Source of the DNA: Acestrorhynchus altus
Taxonomy: Eukaryota; Chordata; Actinopteri; Characiformes; Acestrorhynchidae
Assembly: GCA_034509495.1 (NCBI GenBank)
Contig: CM067523.1
Location: forward strand, 3,444,867 to 3,508,866
Direction of reading: 5' to 3'
Length of the DNA stretch: 64,000 nucleotides
The notes below the pieces were generated by a model, which did no database searches, was not told the origin of the DNA, and worked only from the letters and a program-made list of their open reading frames with translations. The position numbers were made by a program, and so were the translations under genes. Shown here in pieces: positions 22,379 to 34,220 of the stretch. The first letter of the stretch is position 1, and every line of letters begins with the position of its first letter.

Positions 22379-23384
22379 GTGTGTTATGTGGCAGAATGGC
22401 AAAGCCTTGAACACATTCAGGCACTTGACAGTGTGCCGAAAGCTGAGAGGCTGAAAAAAATGAAAAGCATATAGCGCCTGATAGCATATACAGTATTCAT
22501 CTCTCCAGAAAGATGCCGCTGATGTATTCTGCTGGAAAGGAGGCCTTCTGTATGCAGGATTTACTCCAACCAACACGGGACATAAACAGGGAACCAGATT
22601 CCTATCATACGTGTCTCCTATAGAGTTCAATTATGCAGAAGCTTGGGTACTTTGTATTGGGAGGGCAGGAAACAAGACACACTTTTTCCATATTTTGCCA
22701 TGTAATGGATGATGTGTAATGGCAGTGACTTGAAGTAGCTCCCTTCCCTCAAACACTCAAAGAGAAAATGAGCGAGTTTGTGTTAAAAGGTAACGATGTT
22801 CTGGATTGTTTAACAGAAACTCTGGGCTATTTCTCACATTGGTGGCATGTTGTTGTTTGTTCCAGGCACTCCGTTTGAAGGCTTCTTCTGTTTGGAATAA
22901 TTTACTGTGACAGAAAGTCTCCTTACAAAGCTACAAATGGAAGTATAGGAGCTCTTACAAATTCTGAAACATGTCTGTTCCAAAACTGCAAAGCCGCCAG
23001 TTTAGTTGCTCATGTTGTCTGAGTTTGATGAATATTTATGGTTTGGGGAATCAGTTGCTAAAAAGTGTGCTATTGTTTTCTAGCTGGTTGCCACTCGTTT
23101 GTTTTAGAGGCAGATTTCTTTACATTGCACAATTTGTTTCTGTTTCTATTTCTATTCTATTTGTTTCTATTCTATTTTCCAATTATACTCGAGGAAATGG
23201 AGCCATGTAAACAGTGAGGTGAAGAGATTTTACAGCTTTTAAAATAAGAAATGATCTTGCGAAGACCCGGTTATTTGACTTCTGAGAAGCAAACAATCTC
23301 ACTCCCTGAATGACGTGAACGGATGGTAAAATAACACATTATAAATTAGAAAATCAAATATTTTGTACTAGAACTGCAACTCCC
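22374..23384. other. No gene seen
   Basis: No repeat family or exon could be recognised in this 1 kb. Confidence 0.4.
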
Positions 23385-23961
23385 TACTGGTTGGCCTTCC
23401 TATGAGGACCATCAGACCATTGCAACTTATCCAGAATGCAGCAGCGCGGCTCGTCTTCAATGTTCCTAAATTCAGTCACGTAATTCCTCTCCTGCGTTCC
23501 CTTCATAGGCTCCCTGTAGCTGCTGCATCAGATTCAAAACCTTGATGCTGACCTACAAGGCCAAAAACAGACCAGCCCCTCCATACATGATGGCAATGGT
23601 CAAAACTCCAGCTGTACCAAGACACCTTCGAGCTTCAAGTACAGCTCGGCTTGACCCACCGTCCCTCAAAACGCAAGGAAAACATGCATCCAGACTCTTT
23701 TCTCTTCTGGCACCAAAATGGTGGAACGAACTTCCCCTGGAAGTCCGAACAGCTGAGTCCCTCACTGTCTTCAAACGCAGACTGAAGACTCATCTGTTTC
23801 AGGAGGATTTAACTCCATAAAGACATTTGTTTCAACAGGAGGTAAGCGTGAGGAATCTCTAGATTCCAGCCTCGTCTACTAGCTAAGGATATTCCGAGTG
23901 AACAGCAAAGCACTTTTGTAAGTCGCTCTGGATGAGGGCGTCTGCTAAATGCCGCTAGTTA
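23385..23961 (+). mobile_element. L2-type LINE, 3' end with broken RT C-terminus
   Basis: The translation carries the end of a CR1/L2-clade reverse transcriptase protein: LTYKAKNRPAPPYM, then FSLLAPKWWNELPLEVR, AESLTVFKRRLKTHLFQ and a stop. Upstream bases still encode a damaged LQNAAARLVF-type segment. The 3' end 'gtaagtcgctctggatg' plus 'gcgtctgctaaatgcc' is the classic L2 tail of fish. The 5' part is missing and the frame is shifted near 23535, so this is a truncated dead copy. Confidence 0.85.
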
Positions 23962-25654
23962 GGGCACACTGGACCACCACAAGTCTGCTGTAATACTCCA
24001 GTCTACTGAAGTAATGGTAGTTTGATGGTAGACATAATAGTAACTCCATTACATCTAAGAGATTTGCAGCTGGAGTAAGACATATTTATCAGTGGTCAAA
24101 TGATCTGAAGCATGACTGGATACTGAATTAACTACATTTCATTTCAGGATCGGTTGAATTAAAAGAGACGATTAAGCAATACCACAATAAACCCGCATTA
24201 CGCAAAGCTATAAAGGAGCTTTACACCCAGCGTGATAAAACCAAATGTTAAATCTGAGCCTGATTTGATGAGATTTGCCGAGTGTCCTGCTGTTGACACA
24301 AACAAGATGTGTGATATTTCTGTGAAAGGGAGGAGAGAGAAGCGTAAATTATGTGGTTTAACCAATTTAGGAAAAAATGAAATTTTCTTCTCAACATGCT
24401 CTTCACAGTAAGCAGGGCTGAGAATTCTTTCCAACGTAATGAAACATATAAAAGGAAACCTGAGTAATATTTGAGAGGAGATGAAGTGAAAATGCAGGGA
24501 AATGGCAGGAGCGTATTTGCAGAAACAACATTAAAATGCTGCTGCTTTTGCAATATGTGTGCCTCCTCTTTCCTGTTGGTCGTGTACGAACACTGGGTTG
24601 TGCTGTATATTTTGGACGTTTTTCTTGGAGGAAAGAGAAAAAGCTAGTTGTTCTCAGCCTGGAGGCGTGAGACGGTCATCTGAAAAAGGTACATAGGAAT
24701 ATTTTTACATATTTTTGGGAGACTTTTCCATAAAATCTCTCAGGCCAAGGATATCACACTCCAGCATAGAAAGCCTGAATGGTAGTGTTAATAAAAGCAC
24801 ATGAGGGAAATCAATTCTCTAATGCACAGCTGCGTTCTGTACTGTCTCTACAGCTAAACAGCTCAACGAATTCGTTAAATCATCACTGTCAAATCAAAAT
24901 AATCATATCATTTTGCAAAACGTGGACTTTTTTTACACTCGATCAAAATGTCTTACCTTTTTCAAGCCTAACCTCTCTTAGCGCAGTGGTTCTCAAACCA
25001 TGGTACCACTGGTGGCATATGAAGTATACCAAGGTGGTATTCCAGGTTCTACTGTAGAACCCTGTGGAACTCCATGACATATACTAAACCAGCCTGTTAC
25101 CAAATAATTCCCAGTAGTTTCTGCATTCAGATTATTAGAATACCTGAATAATAGGGGAATAATAGGGTTCAAGGGTTTGCCATGTAGACTCCATGGTTCA
25201 CTACACTGTACTTCTGTTGTTTCTTCTGTCTCAAGCTTTCAGACATGTCTCAGGAAGCCTGACCGTAAACAAAAATCAAACATCTGAACATGCTTGATTG
25301 CAAAAGTTGGCAAGCTCCACACAACTTGTGAAGTCCACTGGAAACAGATGATGATGTGTGGAGGCCTGAATTTAGTTTCCTAATGAATGGACCAACAAAA
25401 ATGCTTACGTAGAATTCATATAATAAAATATTATGCAGACTTCTTTGTTCTTCTGTAAAGTTTTTTTTAGGAAAACAAAACTGCTCAGATGAGGTTTAAC
25501 AAGCCTATTTACAACCCTGTTAATTTACCTCAAAATGAAACGTCGCAGATGTATAACCAATGACTGTATATAAAAATGGACAGTGCATCATCTCTCCGAA
25601 GTTAAGCCACCAGAGGAACATCAGCAAGTAACCCAGCTTGGAAAACAGATCAAA
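23962..25654. other. No gene seen
   Basis: No exon supported. Near 24985 'cagtggttctcaaacc' looks like a hAT-type terminus, but no partner end or target duplication was found. Confidence 0.4.
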
Positions 25655-26222
25655 TTTACTGGATTCCAACTGAATTAAATCCCAGTTTAACCACTTTGTC
25701 CACATGTACATACCCAAGCTGCATGCAGACTCTGACTGATCAGAAAAAGGGGGTGGGGCAAATGACGTCACTGCCCCAATTATTATGTTACAGGGGGGAA
25801 ATGGGGCTGTGTGCTCTCTTTATTTACTCACACAGTGAGACACAATAAATAGTCAGAATAAAAGTCCTGAAAAACAGATGATAATAATAAATACATAAAT
25901 AAATATATGACAATAGGTTGTTTTTTGGACCACTGTCAAATATTTTAAAGAGCTTGTTATTATAAATATCCTAAATATCTAATGATTATAAATAGCCTGT
26001 CAAAATTCTTGCATTCTTACAATTTCCAACAGGATTTCCGAGGTATAGAGTTTTCATAAACCAAAATACGAGTACTTTTTTGAACAAAAGCATGGTCAAA
26101 TTCATGCAAATATCTAAATTTGGTTAATTTTAAACTTAAATGAAGACACATTTGAGGAGTAAATATGAATACATCGGACTACGAATACATCCCTCAAAAT
26201 TGGCCTAAGGTTCTAAAGGTTG
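25655..26222 (-). mobile_element. TTAA-type element family, copy 4
   Basis: Reverse orientation. Matching blocks are 'aattaaatcccagtttaa', 'ctgcatgcagactctgact', 'agtcagaataaaagtcctg' and, at the far end, 'cctaaggttctaaagg', which corresponds to the family's left terminus 'cctagggttctatggg' read in reverse. The family's right end appears to be missing. Confidence 0.65.
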
Positions 26223-26851
26223 ATAAGCCTACTTGTCATGCTGGATAGCACCGAATATTCTCTCACATTGTCACAAACATAAAATAAACACTGTCATCTG
26301 ATGTTTATGGCCCACCTGGAAGACAGATGTAGGCCTAGAGTGACGCAGGATTCCATGAAAATTGCAGAGCTACAGTTTATTAATAATGTAAGCAGGACTC
26401 AGCATCAATTATATATCACAATGTTTTCTCTCCGTGTTGTTTCATTTTCTGCAAGCTTTAAAAAATCGATTTGGATCTCTCAGCACCGTATTGTAAACTA
26501 AGTGACACTTTGCCCACATGCCAAATTGGCAAGAAATATGACAACTCGAATGTTCACAGACCTCCGTTGCGGTGGGTCAGAATACAGAAAGCTTATTGTG
26601 TGCCGCTATGATGTTTCCAGGGTCTGTCTCTGAAAGCCATATTGAAATTTTCAACACAAATTTCCAAGGTCAGTCCTTGTCAAGTCTCCTACTCTCTCTT
26701 GACAAATCATGTCACAGTCTCCAGGGACTGCAATCTATTCTCTAATCCCATCGCCATTCTCCCAGCCTCCCTTCTCTCGGCCAGAATGTAAACAAGCTCT
26801 CTGCAGTGGATGCACCCTTGGGTGTTTCACAGATACAAATTGCGAAAAGGA

Positions 26852-26853
<2 letters not shown>
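26223..26853. other. No gene seen
   Basis: No gene, RNA or repeat family recognised. Confidence 0.4.

Positions 26854-26901
<48 letters not shown>
26854..26901 (+). repeat. (CA)n microsatellite
   Basis: About twenty-four uninterrupted CA units. Confidence 0.95.
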
Positions 26902-26903
<2 letters not shown>

Positions 26904-27037
26904 TTTGTATTCCTATCTTTGTGGGAGGGTTCATTGTAATCTCTATTAATAAATCTAATTCATTAATAATGAATAATGAATTAATCTGGATGGAGTTTGG
27001 ATGGACTTTGGTCAGCATATATGTATGTATATATATG

Positions 27038-27039
<2 letters not shown>

Positions 27040-27102
<63 letters not shown>
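27040..27102. repeat. (TA)n microsatellite
   Basis: About thirty TA units following an impure ATGTAT stretch. Confidence 0.95.
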
Positions 27103-27105
<3 letters not shown>

Positions 27106-27174
27106 GAATTTGATAAGTCTCTCACTTACTCTTATTTATGCTAAATCATTCACTTAAACTTAATGATTATTTCC

Positions 27175-27395
27175 GGCCCACCATGGACTGCAGCTTCATC
27201 CTAATGAAGCTCAGTGCTGGGGGGCTTTATACACCTCTATTTCATGCCTTGGGTAGGTAGCCAATAAGTTCATGTTTATCTGTTCTATTACCAATACTTC
27301 TCTACAGGGACTGGACAAACTCTGTGTGCATTTTCACATCTGTGTCAGCAATGGGTGCAACTTAAAATAGCTGAATGGACTGAATTGAAGCCTTG
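27175..27395 (-). mobile_element. Tc1-like element fragment
   Basis: In reverse it reads 'ttgcacccattgctgacac', 'gtccctgtagagaagtat', 'agataaacatgaacttat' and 'agccccccagcactgagc', the leader of the same family as 21650 and 52390. The transposase portion is gone. Confidence 0.65.
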
Positions 27396-27910
27396 TTACT
27401 CCACTCTTAAGAGCAAGAATTTGGGCTCTTCTATGTTTTATAAAAGAAGCTGCAGTGTTTGTTAAAATAAGCATATTCCTCATAGACGCCAGCCCGATGT
27501 CCCACAACATCCAAAAATATGTATTTCTACATCATGTCATCATGCAGATGGGATTATACTACTATGCAGCATTAAAACCAACCGCTGTCGTACCCTCAGG
27601 AACCAAAAGCTAATCTTTTGGCTCTTCTGTTTTTCTAGTAAAATTCCCATTCCTATAAATACAGATTTGTTTATTCCTACTGGGTAACAGCATCAAAATT
27701 GGGGAAATGGGCAAAGCCCATTCCATTTCTCCATGACTATTCCTACAAAAGAACAAACACTGACATCTGTATGCTTGTCTTATTGCAGCTTGATGATCCA
27801 GCCATTACATTACATTACCTTCAGAGATCTTTTGGTCTTAATTTTCCCATTTGATTGAAAATCACATTTCCCTCTATATTCTGGAGTTTGCAGTAGTATG
27901 TGAACACAGT
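27396..27910. other. No gene seen
   Basis: Nothing supported. Confidence 0.4.
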
Positions 27911-27914
27911 TTAC

Positions 27915-28300
27915 AGCATAGATGTGGCCCATGTTGAACCCCTCCTGGTCCCATTAGGGATTGTGCTGGACATCCATTTGTGGGGCCAAAATGGTATCAG
28001 GGGTTTTGGCGCTGAAAGTGAAGATATTTCATTACATAAATCCATACAAACACCCCATTTATAAACATATTCTTTTAATAAAAATATCAGACATTTTCAT
28101 TTTTTTAAAGCTTAATTATTGTGTGTAGGAGTAACCCAAGCTCCAGGGTTCTCCACTGGGTACTCCACTTTTGTACCTAGGTGGGATAAGTGGGTTTCTT
28201 GGTGGGCAAGGGCTACGAATTGGTTTGTAGATGTGTTACTGTGCCCCATTAGCAGTATACAACCTAGATGGGGCCCATGTTGAACCCTTCAGTCCAATCC
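27915..28300 (+). repeat. Diverged direct repeat, 'ggcccatgttgaaccc' motif
   Basis: 'gatgtggcccatgttgaacc' near 27921 and 'gatggggcccatgttgaacc' near 28266 are two copies of one motif, each followed by related text. It resembles a tandem repeat type seen in many fish genomes, here reduced to two recognisable units. Confidence 0.4.
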
Positions 28301-28469
28301 TGTCAGCAACTGTGGGCTGGTTTTTTGGGAAGACATGGCTGAAGTGCACTGCAATATTACTCTACCATGCTTTTTCATTTTCAGTGACAATTAGTATCAA
28401 CCTGTCCACAAAAGCATGTAAGGATGTCTTTAAGAATAGTTCAAAGCATGAGTTCCACTCCGTAGCCGT

Positions 28470-28706
28470 GGGAAGCCGTGGCCTGATGGTGAGAGAACCA
28501 GCCTTCTGACTAGAAGGATCCCTGAACTGGCAGGTTATGACTGAAGTGCCCTTGAGCAAGGCACTCAACTCCCCAACTGCTCCCTGGGCTCAGTGGATAG
28601 GGATGCCCACCTATCTGGACTTGTGTCCTACCCCTAGTGTGTAAATTCACTAGTGTGTATATGTGTGGATGGGTTGAATGCAGAGGACAGATTCCCCTGT
28701 TTGCAG
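28470..28706 (+). mobile_element. tRNA-derived SINE
   Basis: Same family as 21332-21575: 'gaagccgtggcctgatggtg' (A-box), 'cagccttctgactagaagg', a shortened B-box region, 'cccttgagcaaggcactcaa', 'actgctccctgggc' and 'ggatgggttgaatgcagagg' at the end. Around ten bases of the B-box arm are deleted, so internal transcription is unlikely. Confidence 0.8.
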
Positions 28707-29689
28707 CACAGTGGGTCTATGTGCATGTTAGTTCCCTAAAAGGCTCTAAATACTCACAAAGGCTCACACATGCTGTTCCCCTTCCTGCTAATGCTTCGTC
28801 CATGATATGCATGAGTGACACATTGCAAAACAACCCCCCAGAGTGCTTTCAAGGTTGTTAATCTTCAAACTGCTTTTCGGAAGTGCGTTAAAGTCCTGCA
28901 TCCTAATTTGTTAAACCCTGCATGCGTTAAGGCAAGTAGGTCAATAAACACATGCTCTATATCCTCCTGTAGAGTAGCAATCCAGTTTGTTGCAAAACCA
29001 ATCCTTAGATGGATCTAAAATGCGATGCTCTACTTGTGCCCATTTTGCAATAATCAAACAGGCCTTTATTGACCATTCAGGCCATATGAATAGTCTTAAG
29101 TACATGTCCTTATTGATCACTGTACTTCAGAGGTGTGACCCATGTCCTCAGGGTTCTAAGCTTTATTCTGATGGACTGAATATTTTAGAGAAGGAGTTAA
29201 ATTGGCCCCCATGCTCGTTCCCCCTCTCTTTCTTCGTGCCGAGTGGCTGAGTGAGCACAGACTGAAGCTTGATGCTTGGCTTCCTCGCTCATTAAAGTCC
29301 ACCACTCCCCTCAGTGCTTCTGTTTGCCGGGTATTAAAGTGGAGCTTGCAGCTCGGCCAACTGTTTGTGACTCATCTAGCAGGAAAACGGCAGGAAGGCT
29401 GGTGATCTTATACAACTCGTGATTCTGGTAGAAAACATGCAGCCTCCCTGCCTCCCCTGCATCAGATGCACTACGGCACAGCGCTCCTGCACGAGGTGAC
29501 AGGCTGTCAGCGCGCTCCATGCCACTGTCTACTCTCCAGATTACTGGATTCATTCAACCCACGACGTCTGCGAGCATTTTAGCCACACTTCAAAAGACAA
29601 TGGGGCGCATTCGTGTGTAAGCAAGCAGCGAAACAGCAGTTTGCTGTTGCTTCCATGAAGGCAGGTTTTGCTGGTGTTTAATGAAGGAG
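28707..29689. other. No gene seen
   Basis: No exon or repeat recognised. 29200-29560 is GC-richer and repeat-free. Confidence 0.4.
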
Positions 29690-30060
29690 GCTGCCTTATT
29701 TACACCTCAGACATTAGTCTGGTTTGCACTTGATTGTTGATATGAGTGGTATTTCCATGGCAAGATCTAACAAGACGTGTTCAACAATCATAAAATCACA
29801 AGACCTACATGTTGAATTTGTGATTTTGAGTGTAATGTGAGTGTGTTGGTGCAAGAAGGGCTGGTTTGAGTATTTCTAGAGCATTCTAGGTCATTTTGGG
29901 TCAGCCAAGAACACAAAGCTGAGGCTGCAGTAGGAACAGGCTCATCAAAATGCAGCCTGGTCTGATGAATCTGGAATTTTATGGAAGGGCATGGTAGGGT
30001 CCAGGCATGCACTGACAACATAATTCAGCCCTTGATTTTTATATAGACTGTCCTGGTATT
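29690..30060 (+). mobile_element. Two fused Tc1-like fragments
   Basis: 29700-29770 holds 'cctcagacattagtctggtt' and 'gcacttgattgttgatatg', the leader of the family at 20795 and 31330. From about 29845 the text changes to 'aagggctggtttgagtattt', 'gaggctgcagtaggaacagg' and 'tggtctgatgaatctgga', the central transposase region of a second Tc1-like family (the DESG-type motif). The junction at about 29780-29840 therefore joins pieces of different elements. Confidence 0.65.
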
Positions 30061-30114
30061 GGCCAACGTAGAGGTGGGTTGTTGGCGTCCCCTTTGTGAT
30101 TTAGTTCTGTTGAT

Positions 30115-30350
30115 CTTCAATGCTCAGGACCCCACACTGATGAAGGACTAGATGACTAGGATGGCCAACACAAACTGTCCAGAAACAGATGAGCACTCAT
30201 ACCAGCACAACACACACTAACACACCACCACCATGTCAGTGTCACTGCAGTGCTGAAAATAACCCACCACCCACATAATAGCTGCTCTGTGGTGGTCCTT
30301 TGGGGTCCTGACCACTGAAGATCAAGGTGAAGTGGAGCTGATAAAAATGG
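30115..30350 (+). mobile_element. Non-autonomous DNA element, partial copy
   Basis: Contains 'taccagcacaacacacact', 'caccaccaccatgtcagtg', 'cacataatagctgctctg' and 'tggggtcctgaccactg', closely matching 9700-9840. The left 30 bases read 'tgatcttcaatgctcagga', an inverted version of 'tcctgaccactgaagatca' near the right end, so the copy has foldback ends. Confidence 0.7.
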
Positions 30351-31329
30351 ATGGTGTACACAGTGCACGGTGTATGCATTGCATATTAATCAGCCTTAAT
30401 CAGAATGCGTACAAGGCAGTGAACCTCATTTTTGGGTGAAACTGGGGAGCAGACAACACCCCTTCTAGGTGCAAGGCTTTTGTGTGTGTTTCAAGTCATT
30501 CCATGTTCTTTCTCTCCTTTTTAAAAGAATGAATAAATGTATGAGTGCATTGTGATGCAAAGTCCATATTTGGTAAAATTTTACTGTGTCACCCATCACA
30601 AGCTCGAAGCTACTGCATCTCGCTTATCTGTTGCTTAGAGTCTGGTGAAGACTGGGGAGATTACCCATCACCAGTCAGAACTCTCCCAGTGCTTATGAAT
30701 AATGGAAAGATTTTGAAACTTCTTTGAAGACTAGTCTCACATTCAATCTTTTGTTTTCTACAACACTGCCGTTCTCAGTAGGATTCTAATATTACTCCAG
30801 TCAATTATGTTCCAACTCTAGGTCCCAGCTGGGATCAGTAAGCCTCATATTGACATGTCTGAAGTCCCATTACTTAACCTTGATCTCTGCCATCCAATTG
30901 TTTCCTAAAGAGGTGCTTTCGATGTTTTCGATGTCCTAAAGACATGTTTTCGATGGACATATCCACCCAAAGTCATATCCTTTCATAGGAATATCAATCC
31001 TTCCCTAACCCAACTGATGGAAAACAACATGCAGTTGGGAACTAGTTGGTGATGAAGGGCTTTAATAGAAAGGCGTGGCACGGTGGCTGGGACCATGGCA
31101 GGTACTCCTGGTCAGGCCAGATGGCTTAAAGAGGCACTTCGATTCATGCTATGCAGTGCAGGAGAGTTCGAAATGACCAAAAGACAGTATGAGGAAGAAG
31201 ACTCTTCCTTCAGTTTCAGACACAGTGGACTCAAGTGGTTTTTATGTGTTGCTTAGAGATGTCAACAGATCTAGTGAAGCATAATTATTAGAAATGTAAT
31301 ACTCTTGCGAGGGAAAAGGTAGGACACCC
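30351..31329. other. No gene seen
   Basis: No supported feature in this interval. Confidence 0.4.
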
Positions 31330-31920
31330 CTTAATTTAAACCTCTGACATTAGTTAGGTTTGCTCTTGATTGTTGAAGTAGTATCAACATGGAAGGTCCA
31401 AAGAGCTCTCTGAGGCCTATAGAAAGAAGGTTGTAGATGCAGGCAAGTCTGAGAAGGGACTTATAAAGGTCTCAAAACAATTAGAAATCAATTGTTCCAC
31501 TGTCCAGGAAATAATCACATTTCAAGAACATTTCAAGCAACTGCCACCATGGCCAGGTCAGGCCTTCCCGGCAAGTTCAGCTCATGAGGACACCACAAGA
31601 TGTTTAAAGATCCAACAATCCTAACCTCACAAGACCTACAGGTAGCTCTCGCCACACTTGATGTCAAAGTGCAGCATCTGCAATACTTGGGCATAGTAAC
31701 AGAAGACTTTGGTGTAAATCAAACACAGCTTTTGAGCACAAAAACCTCATGCCAACTGTGAAGCATGGTGGTGGAAGTGTCATGGTTTGGGGCTGTTTTG
31801 CTGCAGCAGGGCCTGGAGAGCTGTCCATCATAGGAAGCATGAAATCTTCATTGTATCACAGGGGTTTGAGGAAAATGTAAGGCCATCTGTACAAAGACAA
31901 AGGTGTGGGGTATCCTACCT
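31330..31920 (+). mobile_element. Tc1-like transposon, internally deleted
   Basis: The start matches 20795 ('gacattagttaggtttgctc', 'gagctctctgaggcctat', 'gaagaaggttgtagatgc' in sense). After about 31690 it jumps to the catalytic half: 'ccaactgtgaagcatggtgg', 'ggaagtgtcatggtttgggg' (GGSVMVWG) and 'ttttgctgcagcagggcctgg'. Several hundred bases of the middle are missing, and stops break the frame. It is the most complete member of this family in the window. Confidence 0.8.
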
Positions 31921-32472
31921 TCTTGACTTGACTGTATGCGAATTCCAATTCCCCCCAATTCCCCCCAAGCCAATCACAGCTTCCCCAGCAGCCTAGTTTA
32001 ATACTCAGTCTAATAATATGAATTAAAACATGTTAATCATTAATTAATACATAGGCTTTTGGGAAATATCATTTTTTTTATAAGCCCCAAGCAAATGTTA
32101 CATTTCCTTAATTTCCTTGTAAACTAGCCTATTTGTGCTTCAGAACTAATCCTACCAGATCAAGCACAACCTGTTTCAGTCTTATCACCTTATCACTTAA
32201 ATCACTTGGAGCTATAATAATTTAGGATTTAATCTCTTAAACCTATGATTTTTTTTCATTAATTACTGGATTATCCTGCTGATGTTAGTATATTCATTCA
32301 TACTGTCTATTCACTCTTATTTTTTTTTTTTGTTCTAGGAAACACACCGTCTGTACTGTTAACACTCATCTGTTGCCATTACTCATGCAGCCTTATAATA
32401 ATGACTCTATCATATGCACTAAAATAATGGTCTCACTCACTGTATAGAACTCTCTACCACATATTGCCCATC
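31921..32472. other. No gene seen
   Basis: AT-rich, nothing supported. Confidence 0.4.
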
Positions 32473-32701
32473 CATCTGAAGAACCCTTTCACAATGCAAA
32501 GAACCATTTAAGCATGCAAAGGCTTTTTTGAGTGTTCATGGTTCTATATGGAACTATCTTCTTAATTTTAAAGCCTTGAAGAACCATCGTCTTTGCATTC
32601 AATGGCTGAGGTGTCAGCCAGACACTTGCACATCTCATTTTCAAAAACTGTTGTCTAAAGAACTGTAAAAAAAACCCTTTTGGCAGCTTTATTTTTAAGA
32701 G
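32473..32701. repeat. 'aagaacc' palindromic repeat, copy A
   Basis: 'gaagaaccctttcacaatg', 'catggttctatatggaac' and 'ttgaagaaccatcgtctttg', then 'ggcagctttatttttaagag' at the right end. The family recurs at 50725-51005 and 52575-52885 and is characterised by inverted 'aagaacc/ggttctt' motifs and ends resembling 'taaaaataaag'. Confidence 0.55.
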
Positions 32702-33690
32702 TCACCATCAATTGTACCTTAGACTTACCAAACAGGAATATCACTTGCCTGTAAACATCTAAATGATGTAAATCTTGCCTGTTCCCTGTATCCTAACAGT
32801 TCCCAACGACACACAGAGATCTTATAGCTCAGTAATGTTCCTGTTCGCCATTCACGAGCAACATTTACCTGGCTTTTGTAATTCCATTGCTTCATTCTCC
32901 TCGGAGCCCAAAATTATGCATTTATGGAAATCCTTTTCCACAGAGTCTGACTTATGGGGTCTGAACTCTAAACTATAATCCAAGGTTGATTCAACATTTC
33001 AAATTCATAATGATTAGCATTACGATCTGTTCTACTCACTGAAATCAAAACCAGCATTTGCACAAGAAAGACCTTTTTTCCAGTAAATGTGGAAAGGCAC
33101 CTACGGTGAATTGGATCTTGAGGATTTCACCAGCTTTCCAGTAATCTCTTCGTTATCAAGCACCTTCCTAGTCAGAATGCAACATGATTCAGAATGCAAC
33201 GTGTAAGCAATGAAAAAGGACACCGCATTAAAAAAAAAGGTTATCGTTTTAATGTTTTACAGTCTGCCATTGTTCCAGAGGCAACACTGATAGTTTTTCA
33301 AGGGTTGATGAACATATTTACCTTCGAGGGAATCCCTGCCTTATGGGTCTTAAGGATGTATTGTAAGATACATAATCAAGGATGATATGACAAAGAAAGG
33401 AAAGCAATCAAAATGTAAACAACTTTGTCAGCAGATGACTCGAGAGGCTTCTGTCAGATATTTCAGTGTGAATACCGCAACAGATTGGCTTCACCACACA
33501 TTCAGAAACACCAAATGGCTTCAACTTCAAAGCTACATTTGGCTTATGTATATACTAGGCTTATATCTGGCATCAGAACTGAAAGAACACCATCCATTTA
33601 AGGACACCATATTTAAGGATTAACACTTGACTTTTACAATATGGATGATTGTCAAGCATAATCATTATTTCATTTCAACCAAAAACAAAA
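32702..33690. other. Downstream flank of lingo1, no gene seen
   Basis: No exon supported. An AATAAA on the minus strand near 32688 and ATTAAA near 33250 would allow a longer lingo1 3' UTR than the one proposed, so this may be partly transcribed. Confidence 0.35.
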
Positions 33691-34220
33691 TCTCTTATAA
33701 AGAGTTGGCAATTTAATCAGACAGGTATTCAATTGACATATATCTGACTCGTTTAAGCACGTCACAATAACTTCAAGATGCTCAACAACCCATGACCATG
33801 ATTTCTCAACCCTTGTACTGTATTGCCCTATGTACACAGAAAGAATTATGTACAGGAAATATGACGAAAAGGTAAAAGACAAGGACAAGTATGGGTTAAA
33901 ACTGGCCCTCTGTTTCCTGGCTCTCAAGTAATCCAAGTCAGACAGGCTTCGTCTTCATGGTTTCCAAAACAAAAGCAGAAATTTAGGTCCCTTGGAATTC
34001 TTTCTGACTTTCCTTTGAAGAAGCGATCCCTGTAGGACTGAGCTGTGTAGTGATTGGCAAAAAAAAATATTTGGAAAAGGCTTTACTTAGACATTGATTC
34101 TCCCATCAATCCCATAAGGGAAACAAACACGTCTTCTCCCTCACTCTTCCGAGAAAGTCTCTTTCCAGGGATTTCTCATACTCTCATACTTCTGTTCACT
34201 GTAACTTATACTGAAAAATT
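33690..34220 (-). other. lingo1: Probable lingo1 3' UTR
   Basis: Sequence directly after the stop codon on the minus strand. The first plausible poly(A) signal is ATTAAA at 33717-33712 (minus strand), followed within 30 bases by a T/GT-rich stretch (ttttgttttggttg), the usual downstream element. This gives a 3' UTR of about 0.5 kb. Later signals exist, so the end is a guess. Confidence 0.4.

Noticed and set aside
24985..25080. 'cagtggttctcaaacc' as a hAT element
   Set aside because: Only one end was found, with no inverted partner or target duplication.
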